This document shows positions 50,290 through 59,271 of a DNA stretch of 64,000 nt, piece by piece; the first letter of the stretch is position 1; every line of letters begins with the position of its first letter. The DNA comes from Trebonia sp963767685. GTDB lineage: Bacteria; Actinomycetota; Actinomycetes; Streptosporangiales; Streptosporangiaceae. The notes under the pieces were generated by a model. The model saw nothing but the letters and a program-made list of their open reading frames with translations. It made no database searches and was not told the DNA's origin. The position numbers and the translations under genes were made by a program. The stretch spans positions 248,001 through 312,000 of the forward strand of contig CAVYEZ010000019.1 in assembly GCA_963767685.1 (NCBI GenBank), read 5' to 3'.

Positions 50290-51105
50290 ATGGAAAAACG
50301 GCAGCTCTCGATCGGATGCGAGTTCACCTATGTTGCGGAGGTCCCCACGCCGGTGGTCTTCCAGGTGCAGCCGACCGAAGCGCCGCCGGTCTCGATCGAG
50401 GGCGCCCGGTGGTCCTCCGAGCCAGTGGTGCCGTTCCGCGGCTACGTCGACCTGTACGGGAACCCGTGCGTGCGGGCGGTTCTGCCGGCGGGCAGGTCAA
50501 GCTTCGCCTACCAGGCGGCCGCCGTGGTCCCCGACGCGACCGAAGCGACCGACGAGGGCGCGCCGGAGCGAGCGCCGGACGACCTTCCCGACGACACGCT
50601 CATCTACACCCTGCCGAGCCGGTACTGCCTGCCTGACGTGCTCGGCGGCGAGGCCTGGCGGCGGTTTGGCGCCATGGGACCGGGTTACCGCCGGGTGCAG
50701 GCTATCTGCGACTACGTGCACGGGCACCTGACCTTCCAGTACGGCAGCACCACGGCGCTGTCCAGCGCCGCGGATGTCAACCGGGCCGGGCGCGGGGTCT
50801 GCCGCGACTTCACCCACCTGGCGATCTCGTTCTGCCGGGCGCTGAATATTCCGGCCCGGTACGTCTTCGGGTACCTGCCGGACATGGACGTTCCCCCCGA
50901 CCCGGCGCCCATGGACTTCGCGGCCTGGATGGAGGTGTGGCTGGGCGATCAGTGGTGGACCTTCGACCCGCGCAACAACACCGGACGCAAGGGCCGGGTC
51001 GTAATCGGCCGGGGCCGGGACGCCTCCGATGTGGCGATGGCCACGACGTTCGGGGGGCCACGCCTGGAATCCATGCGCGTCCAGGCGGAGGAGGTGACCA
51101 CGTGA
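50290..51105 (+). CDS. Transglutaminase-like protein
   Basis: A 271-residue protein with an N-terminal beta domain (IGCEFTYVAEVPTPVVFQVQP) and a transglutaminase-like core. The nucleophile is in GRGVCRDFTHLAISFCRALNIPARYVFGYLP, and the downstream block is MDFAAWMEVWLGDQWWTFDPRNNTGR. In many relatives the second block begins with the catalytic His (HAW); here that position is Ala, as in some bacterial subgroups, so peptidase activity is uncertain. Starts at ATG 50290 after ATGAGGAC. A short repeat GCTTTC/GAAAGC (51114-51133) follows the stop. Confidence 0.8.
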   Translation: MEKRQLSIGCEFTYVAEVPTPVVFQVQPTEAPPVSIEGARWSSEPVVPFRGYVDLYGNPCVRAVLPAGRSSFAYQAAAVVPDATEATDEGAPERAPDDLPDDTLIYTLPSRYCLPDVLGGEAWRRFGAMGPGYRRVQAICDYVHGHLTFQYGSTTALSSAADVNRAGRGVCRDFTHLAISFCRALNIPARYVFGYLPDMDVPPDPAPMDFAAWMEVWLGDQWWTFDPRNNTGRKGRVVIGRGRDASDVAMATTFGGPRLESMRVQAEEVTT

Positions 51106-51810
51106 GTGCGCGGGCTTTCGCGATAATGAAAGCGTCCGCCTTGGGCGGCTGCGGCGCCGGGAGAGGAAGACGAGCCCGGCCCCCACGGCCATGAAGGCAC
51201 CCCCGGCGGCGGCCAGCGACCCGCTGATCCCCGGCCCCGTGCCGCCGCCCGTCGCCGGCGCGCCCGCCGGCGACGTCGTGGTGGCCGCTGTCGCGCCCGG
51301 GGTGGCTGACGGGGTGGAAGGCGTCGAACCAGCAGCAACGGCCACCGGGCAAACTGGTGTGGCCCCGGCGGTGCTGGCGGGCGTAGCGGCGAAGTTCACG
51401 CGCGTGCACACTTCCCAGTGCGGTTGCGTGTTCCCGTCGGGCTCGCAGGCGATCGGCGTGCCGTTCGCGGCCACCCCGGACGTGTACAGGTCCGCGTTAG
51501 GGCAGAACTCGCCCGCGTTGTAGCAGGTACCGCTGCTTTCGGTCAGCGGGTAGCACGAGGTCGTCGTCGCGGCCAGGGCGGCCGGAGCGACGATGGCCGC
51601 CGTGCTCGCCGCCGTCGAGGTTGCCGCGGGGGTCGCCGCCACGGCCACGGCACCCGATGACGGCCCGATCAGCACCAGCAACCCGAACGAGGCCACCAGC
51701 AGCGCCGCCCCGGTCACGACGGCGAGGCCGCCGAGCTTGTGCACCGCCTGCCAGTCAATGCGTCGCGACCGAGACAAGGTCGTCTCCCGCTCCTTGGATA
51801 CTCGGGCCAT
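50497..51810 (-). CDS. Sortase-type surface protein with antisense extension
   Basis: The first ~225 residues are credible. There is an N-terminal hydrophobic segment (LGGLAVVTGAALLVASFGLLVLIG), then an exported Thr/Ala/Ser/Pro-rich region with five Cys around TTTSCYPLTESSGTCYNAGEFCPNA. A sorting-signal-like end follows: APATGGGTG, hydrophobic helix, then RRRSRPRR. The frame does not stop there but runs ~600 bp antisense through the transglutaminase gene, which I take as shadow. The real gene probably lies at about 51110-51810. ATG 51810 has no SD; TTG 51777 has GGGAG 7 bases upstream and may be the true start. Confidence 0.6.
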   Translation of the reverse strand: MARVSKERETTLSRSRRIDWQAVHKLGGLAVVTGAALLVASFGLLVLIGPSSGAVAVAATPAATSTAASTAAIVAPAALAATTTSCYPLTESSGTCYNAGEFCPNADLYTSGVAANGTPIACEPDGNTQPHWEVCTRVNFAATPASTAGATPVCPVAVAAGSTPSTPSATPGATAATTTSPAGAPATGGGTGPGISGSLAAAGGAFMAVGAGLVFLSRRRSRPRRTLSLSRKPAHSRGHLLRLDAHGFQAWPPERRGHRHIGGVPAPADYDPALASGVVARVEGPPLIAQPHLHPGREVHGRRVGGNVHVRQVPEDVPGRNIQRPAERDRQVGEVAADPAPGPVDIRGAGQRRGAAVLEGQVPVHVVADSLHPAVTRSHGAKPPPGLAAEHVRQAVPARQGVDERVVGKVVRRSLRRALVGRFGRVGDHGGRLVGEA

Positions 51811-52174
51811 AGGGTAATCAGATCCCACCCTAGTATCCCAAAAGCAGTATGTCCGGCACAAAGCCGCGAACCCGGTTTAGGGTGGGTCGGGAATTACCCG
51901 GCCCCGCAGGCGTTATGATCATTGAGGTACCTAGAACCGAACCCGTCGTCCCAAGACGACTTTCCCCAGTGTCGTGGTCACCAGCCACCCGCTGGCGGCT
52001 CCGGGTCCGCCTGCGACGCCTGCCATGGCCGCTGCGTTGATCTGCAGAGATCCGCAAGCCGGGCTCGGCGTCCGAAGCAAGGGGCCCGCTGCCCGGGACG
52101 TTCCGCGTCCTGTCGGCGGGACTCAGCGGCACGATGCCGTGGCCTTCGTGCCCGGCATTCCATAGGAGGAGCTT
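51811..52174. other. Divergent intergenic region before the SNF2 helicase
   Basis: About 360 bp between the surface protein and helicase genes. Contains the promoters of both and an excellent SD (ATAGGAGGAG) at the helicase. Short open frames on both strands have no domain I can name. Confidence 0.5.
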
Positions 52175-54304
52175 TTGGCTCGACCAGGCCAGCGCCAGAA
52201 GAGCGCTCGCCGTACCGTCCCGCGGCAGCAGCAGCGACGCGTCCGCCACCGCGACGACGTCATCTCGGTGCTCGCCCGAACCGCCCGTGAGGTCGAGGCG
52301 GCGGCCGTGCGCGGCCGCGTTACGCCTGCCGTGCGCACGAAGTTCCAGGCCGTCGCCCTGCTGCTGCGGGACGAGCGGGCTCGCGTCCGGACGGCGCCAG
52401 GGAACGCCAGTCACCGGGCTGAGCAGCTCAAGCGCCTGGACGGCATCGCGGCCATCCTGGCGACAACCGCGGTCAGGGACGCGGGGCTGCTGGCGCTGCT
52501 CGCCGAGGACACTAGCGTCTCCGACGCGGCCCGGTCGCTCAAGCGGCAGATGGAGCAGGACCTCGGCATCGAGTCGGCGCCAGAAGAGATCACGCCGGCG
52601 CCGAGCGCGACCGCTCCCGCTGAGCCGGAGTCTCGGGTTGTGCCGCAGACGGTGATCTCCCGGCAGCTGGCGAATCCCTTCCTCGCCCCCGACTTCTCCG
52701 CCGCTCCGCAGCGCACCTCCCGTCCGCGCCGCCTGGCCGACTGGGAACTGCTCAGCCCGCTGCTGAATTCCTTCGAGCGCGCCGGCGGGGGAGCCCCGGC
52801 CTGCATGGCGCTCCCGGTGCCGACGGCCCGGTTCACCCCGGCGGGCCTGGAACTGATGCCGCACCAGGGGCGGGTGGTCGCCGCGGCCGCGGCCGGTCAC
52901 CGCACCTTCCTGCTGGCCGACGAGCCGGGCCTGGGCAAGACGGCTCAGGCGCTGCTGGCCGCGGAAGCGGCGAACGCCTACCCGCTGCTCGTCGTCGTGC
53001 CGAGCGTCGTCAAGACCAACTGGGCCCGTGAGGCGGCCCGCTGGACGCCGCACCGCCCGGCCACCGTGGTGCAGGGCGACGGCGAGACCGCCGACGGCTT
53101 CGCCGACATCGTCGTGCTCAACTACGAGGTGCTCGACCGCCACCGGGGGTGGCTCGGCGACTTCGGCTTCCGCGGCATGGTCGTCGACGAGGCTCACTTC
53201 ATCAAGAACAAGACCTCGCAGCGCTCACAGCACGTCCTCGCGCTGTCCGAGCGCATCCGGTCCCGTACGGTGCGGCCCCTGCTGATGGCGCTGACCGGCA
53301 CCCCGCTGATCAACGACATTGACGACTTCCGGGCGATCTGGCAGTTCCTCGGCTGGATCGACGAGAGCAAGCCACTCGGCGCACTGGCGGACGCCCTCGA
53401 GGACACCGGCCTGACGCCCGCCGACCGGAGCTTCTACCCGGCGGCGCGCCAGTGCGTGATCGACCTTGGCGTCGTCCGCCGGCGCAAGGTCGACGTGGCC
53501 GCCGACATCCCCGCCCGCCGCATCGCCGACCTCCCCGTCGAACTGGACGGACGGGCCGGCCGGTCGATCCGGGCCGCCGAGCGGAGCCTGGTCAGCCGGA
53601 TGGTGGCGCAGTACGAGAAGGCCCTCGCGAACCGGTCCGCCGACGCCACCGCCGAAGGCATAGACGAGGACCTGGTCCGCCGGGTGGCCCGGTCGGAGCT
53701 GAAGGACGCGACGACCAGGAAGTCCGGCGAGAACGTGTTCACCATGATGCGGCGCATCGGCCAGGCGAAGGCCGAGCTGGCCGCCGACTACGCGGCTCAG
53801 CTGGCCCGCAGCACCGGCAAGGTCGTCTTCTTCGCCAAGCACATCGACGTGATGGACGCGGCCGAAGAGGCCTTCGCCCGCCAGGGGGTGCGCTTCTCGT
53901 CGATCCGCGGCGACCAGAGGCCCACGGCCCGGCAGGCGAACATTGATGCCTTCGTGAACAACCCCGACGTCGCGGTCGCGGTGTGCTCGCTGACCGCGGC
54001 CGGGGTGGGCCTCAACCTGCAAGTCGCATCGAACATCGTGCTGGCCGAGCTGTCCTGGACGAACGCGGAGCAGACCCAGGCCATCGATCGCAGCCACCGC
54101 ATCGGGCAAACCGAACCAGTGACCGCCTGGCGCATCATCGCCGCGCAGACCATCGATACCCGGATCGCCGAGCTGATCGACAGCAAGGCGGGGCTGGCCG
54201 CCCGGGCGCTCGACGGGTCGGACGAGGAGGTCACCTCCTCGGCCGACGTGCAGCTCGATGCGCTGGCCGCATTGCTGACGGACGCGCTCCGGGCGTCTTC
54301 CTGA
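52175..54304 (+). CDS. SNF2-family DEAD/DEAH-box helicase (SMARCAL1-like)
   Basis: A 709-residue DNA-dependent ATPase. After ~225 mixed residues come the helicase motifs: FLLADEPGLGKTAQALLAAE (motif I), VVPSVVKTNW (Ia), FRGMVVDEAHFIKN (II, DEAH), LLMALTGTPLIN (III). After a helical insert follow VVFFAKHIDVMDAAEEAF (IV), SLTAAGVGLNLQVASNIVLAEL (V) and QAIDRSHRIGQTEPVTAWR (VI). It resembles the actinobacterial annealing-helicase-like proteins and likely remodels or rewinds DNA. TTG 52175 is fixed by AGGAGG five to six bases upstream. No nuclease domain is fused. Confidence 0.92.
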   Translation: MARPGQRQKSARRTVPRQQQRRVRHRDDVISVLARTAREVEAAAVRGRVTPAVRTKFQAVALLLRDERARVRTAPGNASHRAEQLKRLDGIAAILATTAVRDAGLLALLAEDTSVSDAARSLKRQMEQDLGIESAPEEITPAPSATAPAEPESRVVPQTVISRQLANPFLAPDFSAAPQRTSRPRRLADWELLSPLLNSFERAGGGAPACMALPVPTARFTPAGLELMPHQGRVVAAAAAGHRTFLLADEPGLGKTAQALLAAEAANAYPLLVVVPSVVKTNWAREAARWTPHRPATVVQGDGETADGFADIVVLNYEVLDRHRGWLGDFGFRGMVVDEAHFIKNKTSQRSQHVLALSERIRSRTVRPLLMALTGTPLINDIDDFRAIWQFLGWIDESKPLGALADALEDTGLTPADRSFYPAARQCVIDLGVVRRRKVDVAADIPARRIADLPVELDGRAGRSIRAAERSLVSRMVAQYEKALANRSADATAEGIDEDLVRRVARSELKDATTRKSGENVFTMMRRIGQAKAELAADYAAQLARSTGKVVFFAKHIDVMDAAEEAFARQGVRFSSIRGDQRPTARQANIDAFVNNPDVAVAVCSLTAAGVGLNLQVASNIVLAELSWTNAEQTQAIDRSHRIGQTEPVTAWRIIAAQTIDTRIAELIDSKAGLAARALDGSDEEVTSSADVQLDALAALLTDALRASS

Positions 54305-54498
54305 CCCTTCGACGCCCCCGTTCCTGATTGCGGAGGACGACAGGCCGCGCTCGCGCCACCCGAGCGCCGCCTGTCTGATGTTCTCCGGCAACGGCTGGTG
54401 CCAGGTTCATCTCGTTCGGGTGATGCCATTACCGGGCGGCGGTGCTTGGCTGGGCCAGCACCAGGGAGATACCCGTGGTGGATTTCCGAGGAGATGCC

Positions 54499-55968
54499 AT
54501 GACGGTGACAACCGAGCGTGCCACGGCGGCGAGGCCGGGTGCGCCAGTAATTCCGCGGCAGTCGGCCCGGGCCGGGGCCGCAGAACAGCTGAGCCGGGCG
54601 GACCGGGCGGCGCGGGGAAAGGATGCCAGGGCGGTCGCCCCGCTCGAATCGCACGCGGAGTTCCGGCCGGGCCGGGGGCGGGACCCGATCGGGCTGCTGC
54701 TCGGCCAGGCGGCGTCGCGGGTGCCGGAACTGGTCCCAGTCCGGCACGGGCGGATGCTGGTGTCGCCGTTCACCTTCTACCGGGGCGCGGCGCTGCCGAT
54801 GGCCGCGGACCTGGCCGGCACCCCTGCCTCGGGGCTGCGGGTGCAGCTGTGCGGTGACGCCCACCTGTCGAACTTCGGCGCGTTCGCCTCGCCGGAGCGG
54901 AACCTGGTCTTCGACGTCAACGACTTCGACGAGACCCTGCCCGGTCCGTTCGAGTGGGATGTCAAGCGGCTGGCCGCGAGCCTGACCGTGGCCGGGCGCG
55001 ACAACGGGTTCACCGCCAAGGCCTGTCGCAAGATGGCCCTGGCGGCGGCCGAAGGCTACCGCACCGCGATGCGGGGATTTGCCGGGCAGCCCTTCCTTGA
55101 CGTGTGGTACGCGCACCTGGACGTGGAGCCGGCCATCCGCGAGCTCCGGTCCGAGATCAAGGCGAAGAGGCTCAAGGCGTTCGAGAAGCTGCTGGCCAAG
55201 GCCCACACCAAGGACAGCACCTCCGCGCTGGCCAAGCTCACCGCCGAGGTCGACGGGCAGCGGCGGATCATCAGCGACCCGCCGACGATCGTCCCGATCG
55301 AGGAAGTCTTCGCGGATATACAGGCCGACGCGATCTACGAGCAGCTCCGCACTGTCCTCAGCAAGTACCGGCGGACCCTGCAGACCGACCGGCGGCACCT
55401 GCTCAACGAGTTCACCCTGGTGCACGTGGCCCGCAAGGTCGTCGGCGTCGGCAGCGTCGGCACCCGCGCCTGGATCGCGCTGATGGACGCCGCCGACGGC
55501 GTCGAACCGCTGGTCCTGCAGGCCAAGGAGGCCCAGGAGTCAGTTCTGGCGGAGTACGCCGGCCGCAGCCAGTACAAGAACGAGGGCGAGCGCGTGGTCG
55601 CCGGACAGCACCTGATGCAGGCCCAGAGCGATATCTTCCTCGGCTGGACCCGCATCGCCGCCCCCGACGGCGCCGACCGTGACTTCTACGTCCGGCAGCT
55701 GCGGGACTGGAAATTCTCCGTCCCCATCGAGTTGATGCTCCCCGTCGGCATGACGCAGTACGCCCGGCTGTGCGGGTGGACCCTGGCCCGGGCCCACGCT
55801 CGCTCCGGCGACCGCATCGCCCTGGCCGCCTACCTCGGCGGCTCCGGCAAGTTCGATAATGCCATCGCCGACTTCGCCGAAACCTACGCCGACCAGAACG
55901 AGCTTGACTACGCCGCGTTCCAGGCCGCCGTCAACGACGGCAAAGCCGAAGCCATCAGCGAAGTCTAG
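54499..55968 (+). CDS. DUF2252 family protein
   Basis: A 489-residue protein of the DUF2252 family, distantly kinase-like (APH-type) with unknown substrate. Hallmarks: FTFYRGAALPMAADLAGTPASGLRVQLCGDAHLSNFGAFASPERNLVFDVNDFDETLPGPFEWDVKRLAASL, where GDAHLSNFG and DVNDFDE match the catalytic-loop and metal-binding motifs of phosphotransferases. C-terminal YLGGSGKFDNAIADFAETYADQNELDYAAF is also conserved. ATG 54499 has GAGGAG 5 bases upstream. The MFS gene starts 23 bp later. Confidence 0.92.
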   Translation: MTVTTERATAARPGAPVIPRQSARAGAAEQLSRADRAARGKDARAVAPLESHAEFRPGRGRDPIGLLLGQAASRVPELVPVRHGRMLVSPFTFYRGAALPMAADLAGTPASGLRVQLCGDAHLSNFGAFASPERNLVFDVNDFDETLPGPFEWDVKRLAASLTVAGRDNGFTAKACRKMALAAAEGYRTAMRGFAGQPFLDVWYAHLDVEPAIRELRSEIKAKRLKAFEKLLAKAHTKDSTSALAKLTAEVDGQRRIISDPPTIVPIEEVFADIQADAIYEQLRTVLSKYRRTLQTDRRHLLNEFTLVHVARKVVGVGSVGTRAWIALMDAADGVEPLVLQAKEAQESVLAEYAGRSQYKNEGERVVAGQHLMQAQSDIFLGWTRIAAPDGADRDFYVRQLRDWKFSVPIELMLPVGMTQYARLCGWTLARAHARSGDRIALAAYLGGSGKFDNAIADFAETYADQNELDYAAFQAAVNDGKAEAISEV

Positions 55969-55991
55969 GACGCCAACAATATGGGCCTGCC

Positions 55992-57515
55992 ATGACGGAA
56001 AGCCCGTCCAGACCGCGCGCGTCCGCGCGGTCGATGATCCTGCCGCTGGCGCTGGCGCAGTTCATCGCCAGCTACGCGGCCACGAACATGAACGTGGCCA
56101 TCGGCGCCATCGCCAAGGATCTCAGCACGACGGTGAGCGGGGTGCAAACGGCGATCACGCTGTTCACCCTGACGATGGCGGCGCTGATGATTCCTGGCAG
56201 CAAGCTGAGCGACATCTGGGGCCGCAAACGGTGCTTCGTGCTCGGCCTCGGGATCTACGCCGTCGGCGGACTGCTGGCGGCGCTGTCGCAGGGACTGCTC
56301 CTGCTAGTGGTGGGCTATTCGCTGCTGGAAGGCGTGGGCTCGGCGCTGATGATTCCGCCCATCTACATCTTGGTCACCGTGACTTTCCCCGACGTCAAGT
56401 CGCGCGCCCGGTACTTCGGGGTGGTCAGCGGCGCCGGCGGCCTCGGCGCCGCCGCCGGCCCGCTGATCGGCGGTTTGCTGACCAGCGCGATCAGCTGGCG
56501 GGCCTCGTTCGGCCTGCAGGTCCTGGTCGTTGCCTGGATCATCGTGCTCGCTCGAAAGATCACCGACCCGGCCCGGTCCGGGCCCGCGCCGCGGTTCGAC
56601 CTGACCGGAGCGGTACTGTCCGCGGCCGGCCTCTTCTTCGTCGTGCTCGGGCTGCTGCAGTCGCGGACCTACGGCTTCGGCAAGTCACGCCAGGACTTCG
56701 CCGTCGGCAGCACCGTGGTGATTCCGAAGGGCTCCATATCCCCGGTGTGGCTCTACGTGGCGATCGGCGCGCTGTTCCTGCTGTGGTTCTTCCTGCACGT
56801 CCGGTCCAGCGAGAAACGGGGCCGGGCCGTGCTCCTGCCGCTCCGGCTGTTCCGCAACAAGGTTGCCAACCTGGGGCTGGGCACCCAGACCATCCAGTGG
56901 CTGATCCTGCAGGGATCCTTCTTCGCCGTCTCCGTCTACTTGCAGGAGGTCAACCACTACAGTCCGATCCAGACCGGCCTGATCCTCACCCCGGCCACGA
57001 TCGGGATCCTGGCCGCCTCGGCCGCCGCCGGGCGGTTCGCCCGGCGGCACCCGCAACGATGGCTGATCATCGCCGGGTTCCTGGTGGCCGCCATCGGCAT
57101 GATCCTGCTGCTGGTCCTGGTGCGGGCGCACGCGGGCATCTGGCGGTGGATACCCGGTCTGCTGCTGTTCGGCGCCGGGGTCGGCACCATGCTGACCTCG
57201 TCGGTCAACGTGGTCCAGTCCAGCTTCCCTGAGGCGGACCAGGGCGAGATCTCCGGCCTGTCCCGCAGCGTCTCCAACCTGGGCTCCTCGCTCGGTACCG
57301 CCGTGGTCGGCTCGGTCCTGGTCGCGGTCAAGCTGCCAGAAGGCAGGCCTTTCGCCGTGGCCCTCACCATGATGCTCGTCATCACCTTGATCGGCCTGGT
57401 CATCGCGCTCCTCATCCCTCGCCGGCCGGCCGGAGCCACTGGGCCGGCATCCGCAAGCGGGACGCCCGCGCCAGAAAACGCTGGGCAGCCAAGCACCGTA
57501 GCCTCGTCCGACTAA
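55992..57515 (+). CDS. MFS transporter, DHA2 (14-helix) type
   Basis: A 507-residue drug-efflux-type major facilitator. About 14 hydrophobic segments are visible. Signatures are ATNMNVAIGAIAKDLSTTVSGVQTAITLFTLTMAALMIPGSKLSDIWGRKRCF (motif A DxxGRkR type) and GPLIGGLLTSAISWRASFGLQ (motif C, gxxxGPxxGG). DHA2 proton antiporters export lipophilic drugs or metabolites. Starts at ATG 55992; follows the DUF2252 gene and precedes the phosphoesterase gene closely, so one transcript is likely. Confidence 0.92.
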   Translation: MTESPSRPRASARSMILPLALAQFIASYAATNMNVAIGAIAKDLSTTVSGVQTAITLFTLTMAALMIPGSKLSDIWGRKRCFVLGLGIYAVGGLLAALSQGLLLLVVGYSLLEGVGSALMIPPIYILVTVTFPDVKSRARYFGVVSGAGGLGAAAGPLIGGLLTSAISWRASFGLQVLVVAWIIVLARKITDPARSGPAPRFDLTGAVLSAAGLFFVVLGLLQSRTYGFGKSRQDFAVGSTVVIPKGSISPVWLYVAIGALFLLWFFLHVRSSEKRGRAVLLPLRLFRNKVANLGLGTQTIQWLILQGSFFAVSVYLQEVNHYSPIQTGLILTPATIGILAASAAAGRFARRHPQRWLIIAGFLVAAIGMILLLVLVRAHAGIWRWIPGLLLFGAGVGTMLTSSVNVVQSSFPEADQGEISGLSRSVSNLGSSLGTAVVGSVLVAVKLPEGRPFAVALTMMLVITLIGLVIALLIPRRPAGATGPASASGTPAPENAGQPSTVASSD

Positions 57516-57536
57516 CGCCGATTTTCAGTTGGGGGT

Positions 57537-58961
57537 GTGGTGGCTCAAGACACCGGCATGGTCAACCTGGCGAAGATCGACCACATCGTTGTCCTGATGC
57601 TCGAGAACCGCTCGTTTGATCACATGCTCGGGTACCTGTCGCTTGAGGGCGGGCGCGACGACATCGACGGCCTGCGGAAAGAATTCGTCAACGACCACGA
57701 CGGACGCCGCTATCCGGTCCGGCACCTTGAGACCACGGCGATCCCGGACGACCCCGATCACTCCGCCCGCTCCGTCGACCTGCAGGTCGGTGGCGGCAAA
57801 ATGAACGGTTTCGTCGCGAGCTTCGCCGAGACCCTGTCCCGCCGCGAGGTGCGGGACGGGGATCCGGGCCGCGTGATGGGCTATTACAACGCCGCCGACG
57901 TCCCGGTCTACGATCACCTCGCCAGAGAGTTCGCCGTCTGCGATCACTGGTTCAGCTCGGTTCCCGGTGCGACCTGGCCCAACCGCCTCTACGCGATTTC
58001 CGGCAGCGCCGCGCGCAGCCGCGATGACCTGCCACAAAACCGCCCGCCGATGTACAACCAGCCGTCGTTCGTGCGGCACCTCGATGCCCGCGGCGTCACG
58101 TGGCGCTGGTATTCCTTCGAGGTGGGCACCCTGCGTCTCGCCGACGCCCGCTACGCCCTCGGGCACCACGACCGCTTCGCGTTCTTCAGCCGGGAGAACC
58201 TGAACTGGAAGGCCGGGCTCGAGATCAGGATGGACATCCTGGCGGCGAGCTTCCTCGAGGACGCGACCCTGGGCACGCTCCCGTCGGTCTCCTGGATCGA
58301 CCCGAATTTCAGCAACTTCAACCCCATCGGGTTCCAGCCCAACGACGACCACGCGCCAGCGGACATCAAGGACGGTCAGGAACTCGTGCTCGCCGTCTAC
58401 CACGCGCTGGCCACCGGCCCGCAGTGGGAGAAGACGATGCTGATCATCTTCTACGACGAGCACGGCGGCTTCTACGATCACGTTCCGCCGCCCGCCGCCG
58501 CTGACGACGACCAGCGGATGTTCGGGCGATACGGCGTGCGGGTGCCGGCGCTGATCGTCTCACCGTGGATCGAGCCCGGCTCGGTATCAACGACACTCTT
58601 CGACCACACCTCGATCATCAAGACGATCCTGCTGCGCTTCGCTCCCGACGCGCTCAACCGGCCTCGATGGCACCACGGCCTGCTTGCCCGGGTCGCTAGC
58701 GCCGGGCGCCCGCGCTACCTGGGAACACGCGTGGCGCGGGCGCATGATCTCGGAGAACTCCTCACGCGCGCTGCACCGCGGTCCGCTCCGGACCGGTTCG
58801 CACTCATCCAGGACGCCGCGGCCCGCGCGGCAGCCAGGCCTCAGGGCGCGAAAATCCACGGCGACGCGCTCCGCCCGCGGCCGGCAACCGATCTCCAGGT
58901 CAGGATCGCCGCCGCCGCCCGCGAGCTGAGAAGACGAGGACACCCAGAGAATCGGCCGTAG
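57537..58961 (+). CDS. Phosphoesterase family protein (phospholipase C/acid phosphatase type)
   Basis: A 474-residue enzyme of the PF04185 group. Motifs: IDHIVVLMLENRSFDHMLGYL (metal-binding Glu/Asn near the N-terminus), CDHWFSSVPGATWPNRLYAISG, FQPNDDHAPADIKDGQELVL, and IIFYDEHGGFYDHVPPP followed by VPALIVSPWIEPG. These form the metal site of bacterial phospholipase C and AcpA. No Tat or Sec signal is present, unlike secreted homologues, so it may act inside the cell. GTG 57537 (or 57540) with GGGGG upstream. Confidence 0.92.
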   Translation: MVAQDTGMVNLAKIDHIVVLMLENRSFDHMLGYLSLEGGRDDIDGLRKEFVNDHDGRRYPVRHLETTAIPDDPDHSARSVDLQVGGGKMNGFVASFAETLSRREVRDGDPGRVMGYYNAADVPVYDHLAREFAVCDHWFSSVPGATWPNRLYAISGSAARSRDDLPQNRPPMYNQPSFVRHLDARGVTWRWYSFEVGTLRLADARYALGHHDRFAFFSRENLNWKAGLEIRMDILAASFLEDATLGTLPSVSWIDPNFSNFNPIGFQPNDDHAPADIKDGQELVLAVYHALATGPQWEKTMLIIFYDEHGGFYDHVPPPAAADDDQRMFGRYGVRVPALIVSPWIEPGSVSTTLFDHTSIIKTILLRFAPDALNRPRWHHGLLARVASAGRPRYLGTRVARAHDLGELLTRAAPRSAPDRFALIQDAAARAAARPQGAKIHGDALRPRPATDLQVRIAAAARELRRRGHPENRP

Positions 58962-59271
58962 AGAAGCCCTAGAGAAACCGGCGCGGATGGAGGCAGCGAG
59001 TGGCAGCCGTTCGGCCGACGATTTATTTGGTTTTTGCGTACTAAATGAATCGACGGCCGGAAGAATTCATTTGGCGCCGGGGCCGGACACCCCGCAGTAT
59101 GGAAATGGATCGCGCGGCGTGGCGCGTTGACGCTGTGCCGCTGGTGGCGTAGCGCGCGGGGGCGTTGCTCGGGGGTTCTTGACGCGGGTTTAAATTGGCG
59201 GCCCGCAATCCGATGATCCTCGGCGCGCGGCGGAGTCCTGATTTTGTGACAACGGGACGGGAGGACCGGTT
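58962..59271. other. Intergenic region before mmpL
   Basis: About 310 bp. The segment 59020-59075 is strikingly A/T-rich and holds the inverted repeat at 59043-59072. The SD of the MmpL gene, GGGAGG, is at the end. No coding signal. Confidence 0.6.
59043..59072. promoter_or_regulatory. Inverted repeat, probable operator upstream of mmpL
   Basis: AAATGAAT at 59043-59050 and ATTCATTT at 59065-59072 are perfect 8-base arms around a 14-base GC-rich spacer, about 200 bp before the transporter start. Layout suits a dimeric repressor such as TetR or MarR, but no such gene is adjacent. Confidence 0.55.

Noticed and set aside
51830..53197. Long minus-strand frame opposite the SNF2 helicase
   Set aside because: Shadow of a strongly supported helicase; a short natural-looking stretch near 52060-52160 is not enough.
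47658..54304. A DISARM-like defence island made of the PLD-like protein and SNF2 helicase
   Set aside because: No methyltransferase or DUF1998 partner, and a transglutaminase-like and a surface protein lie between; kept only as a weak remark.
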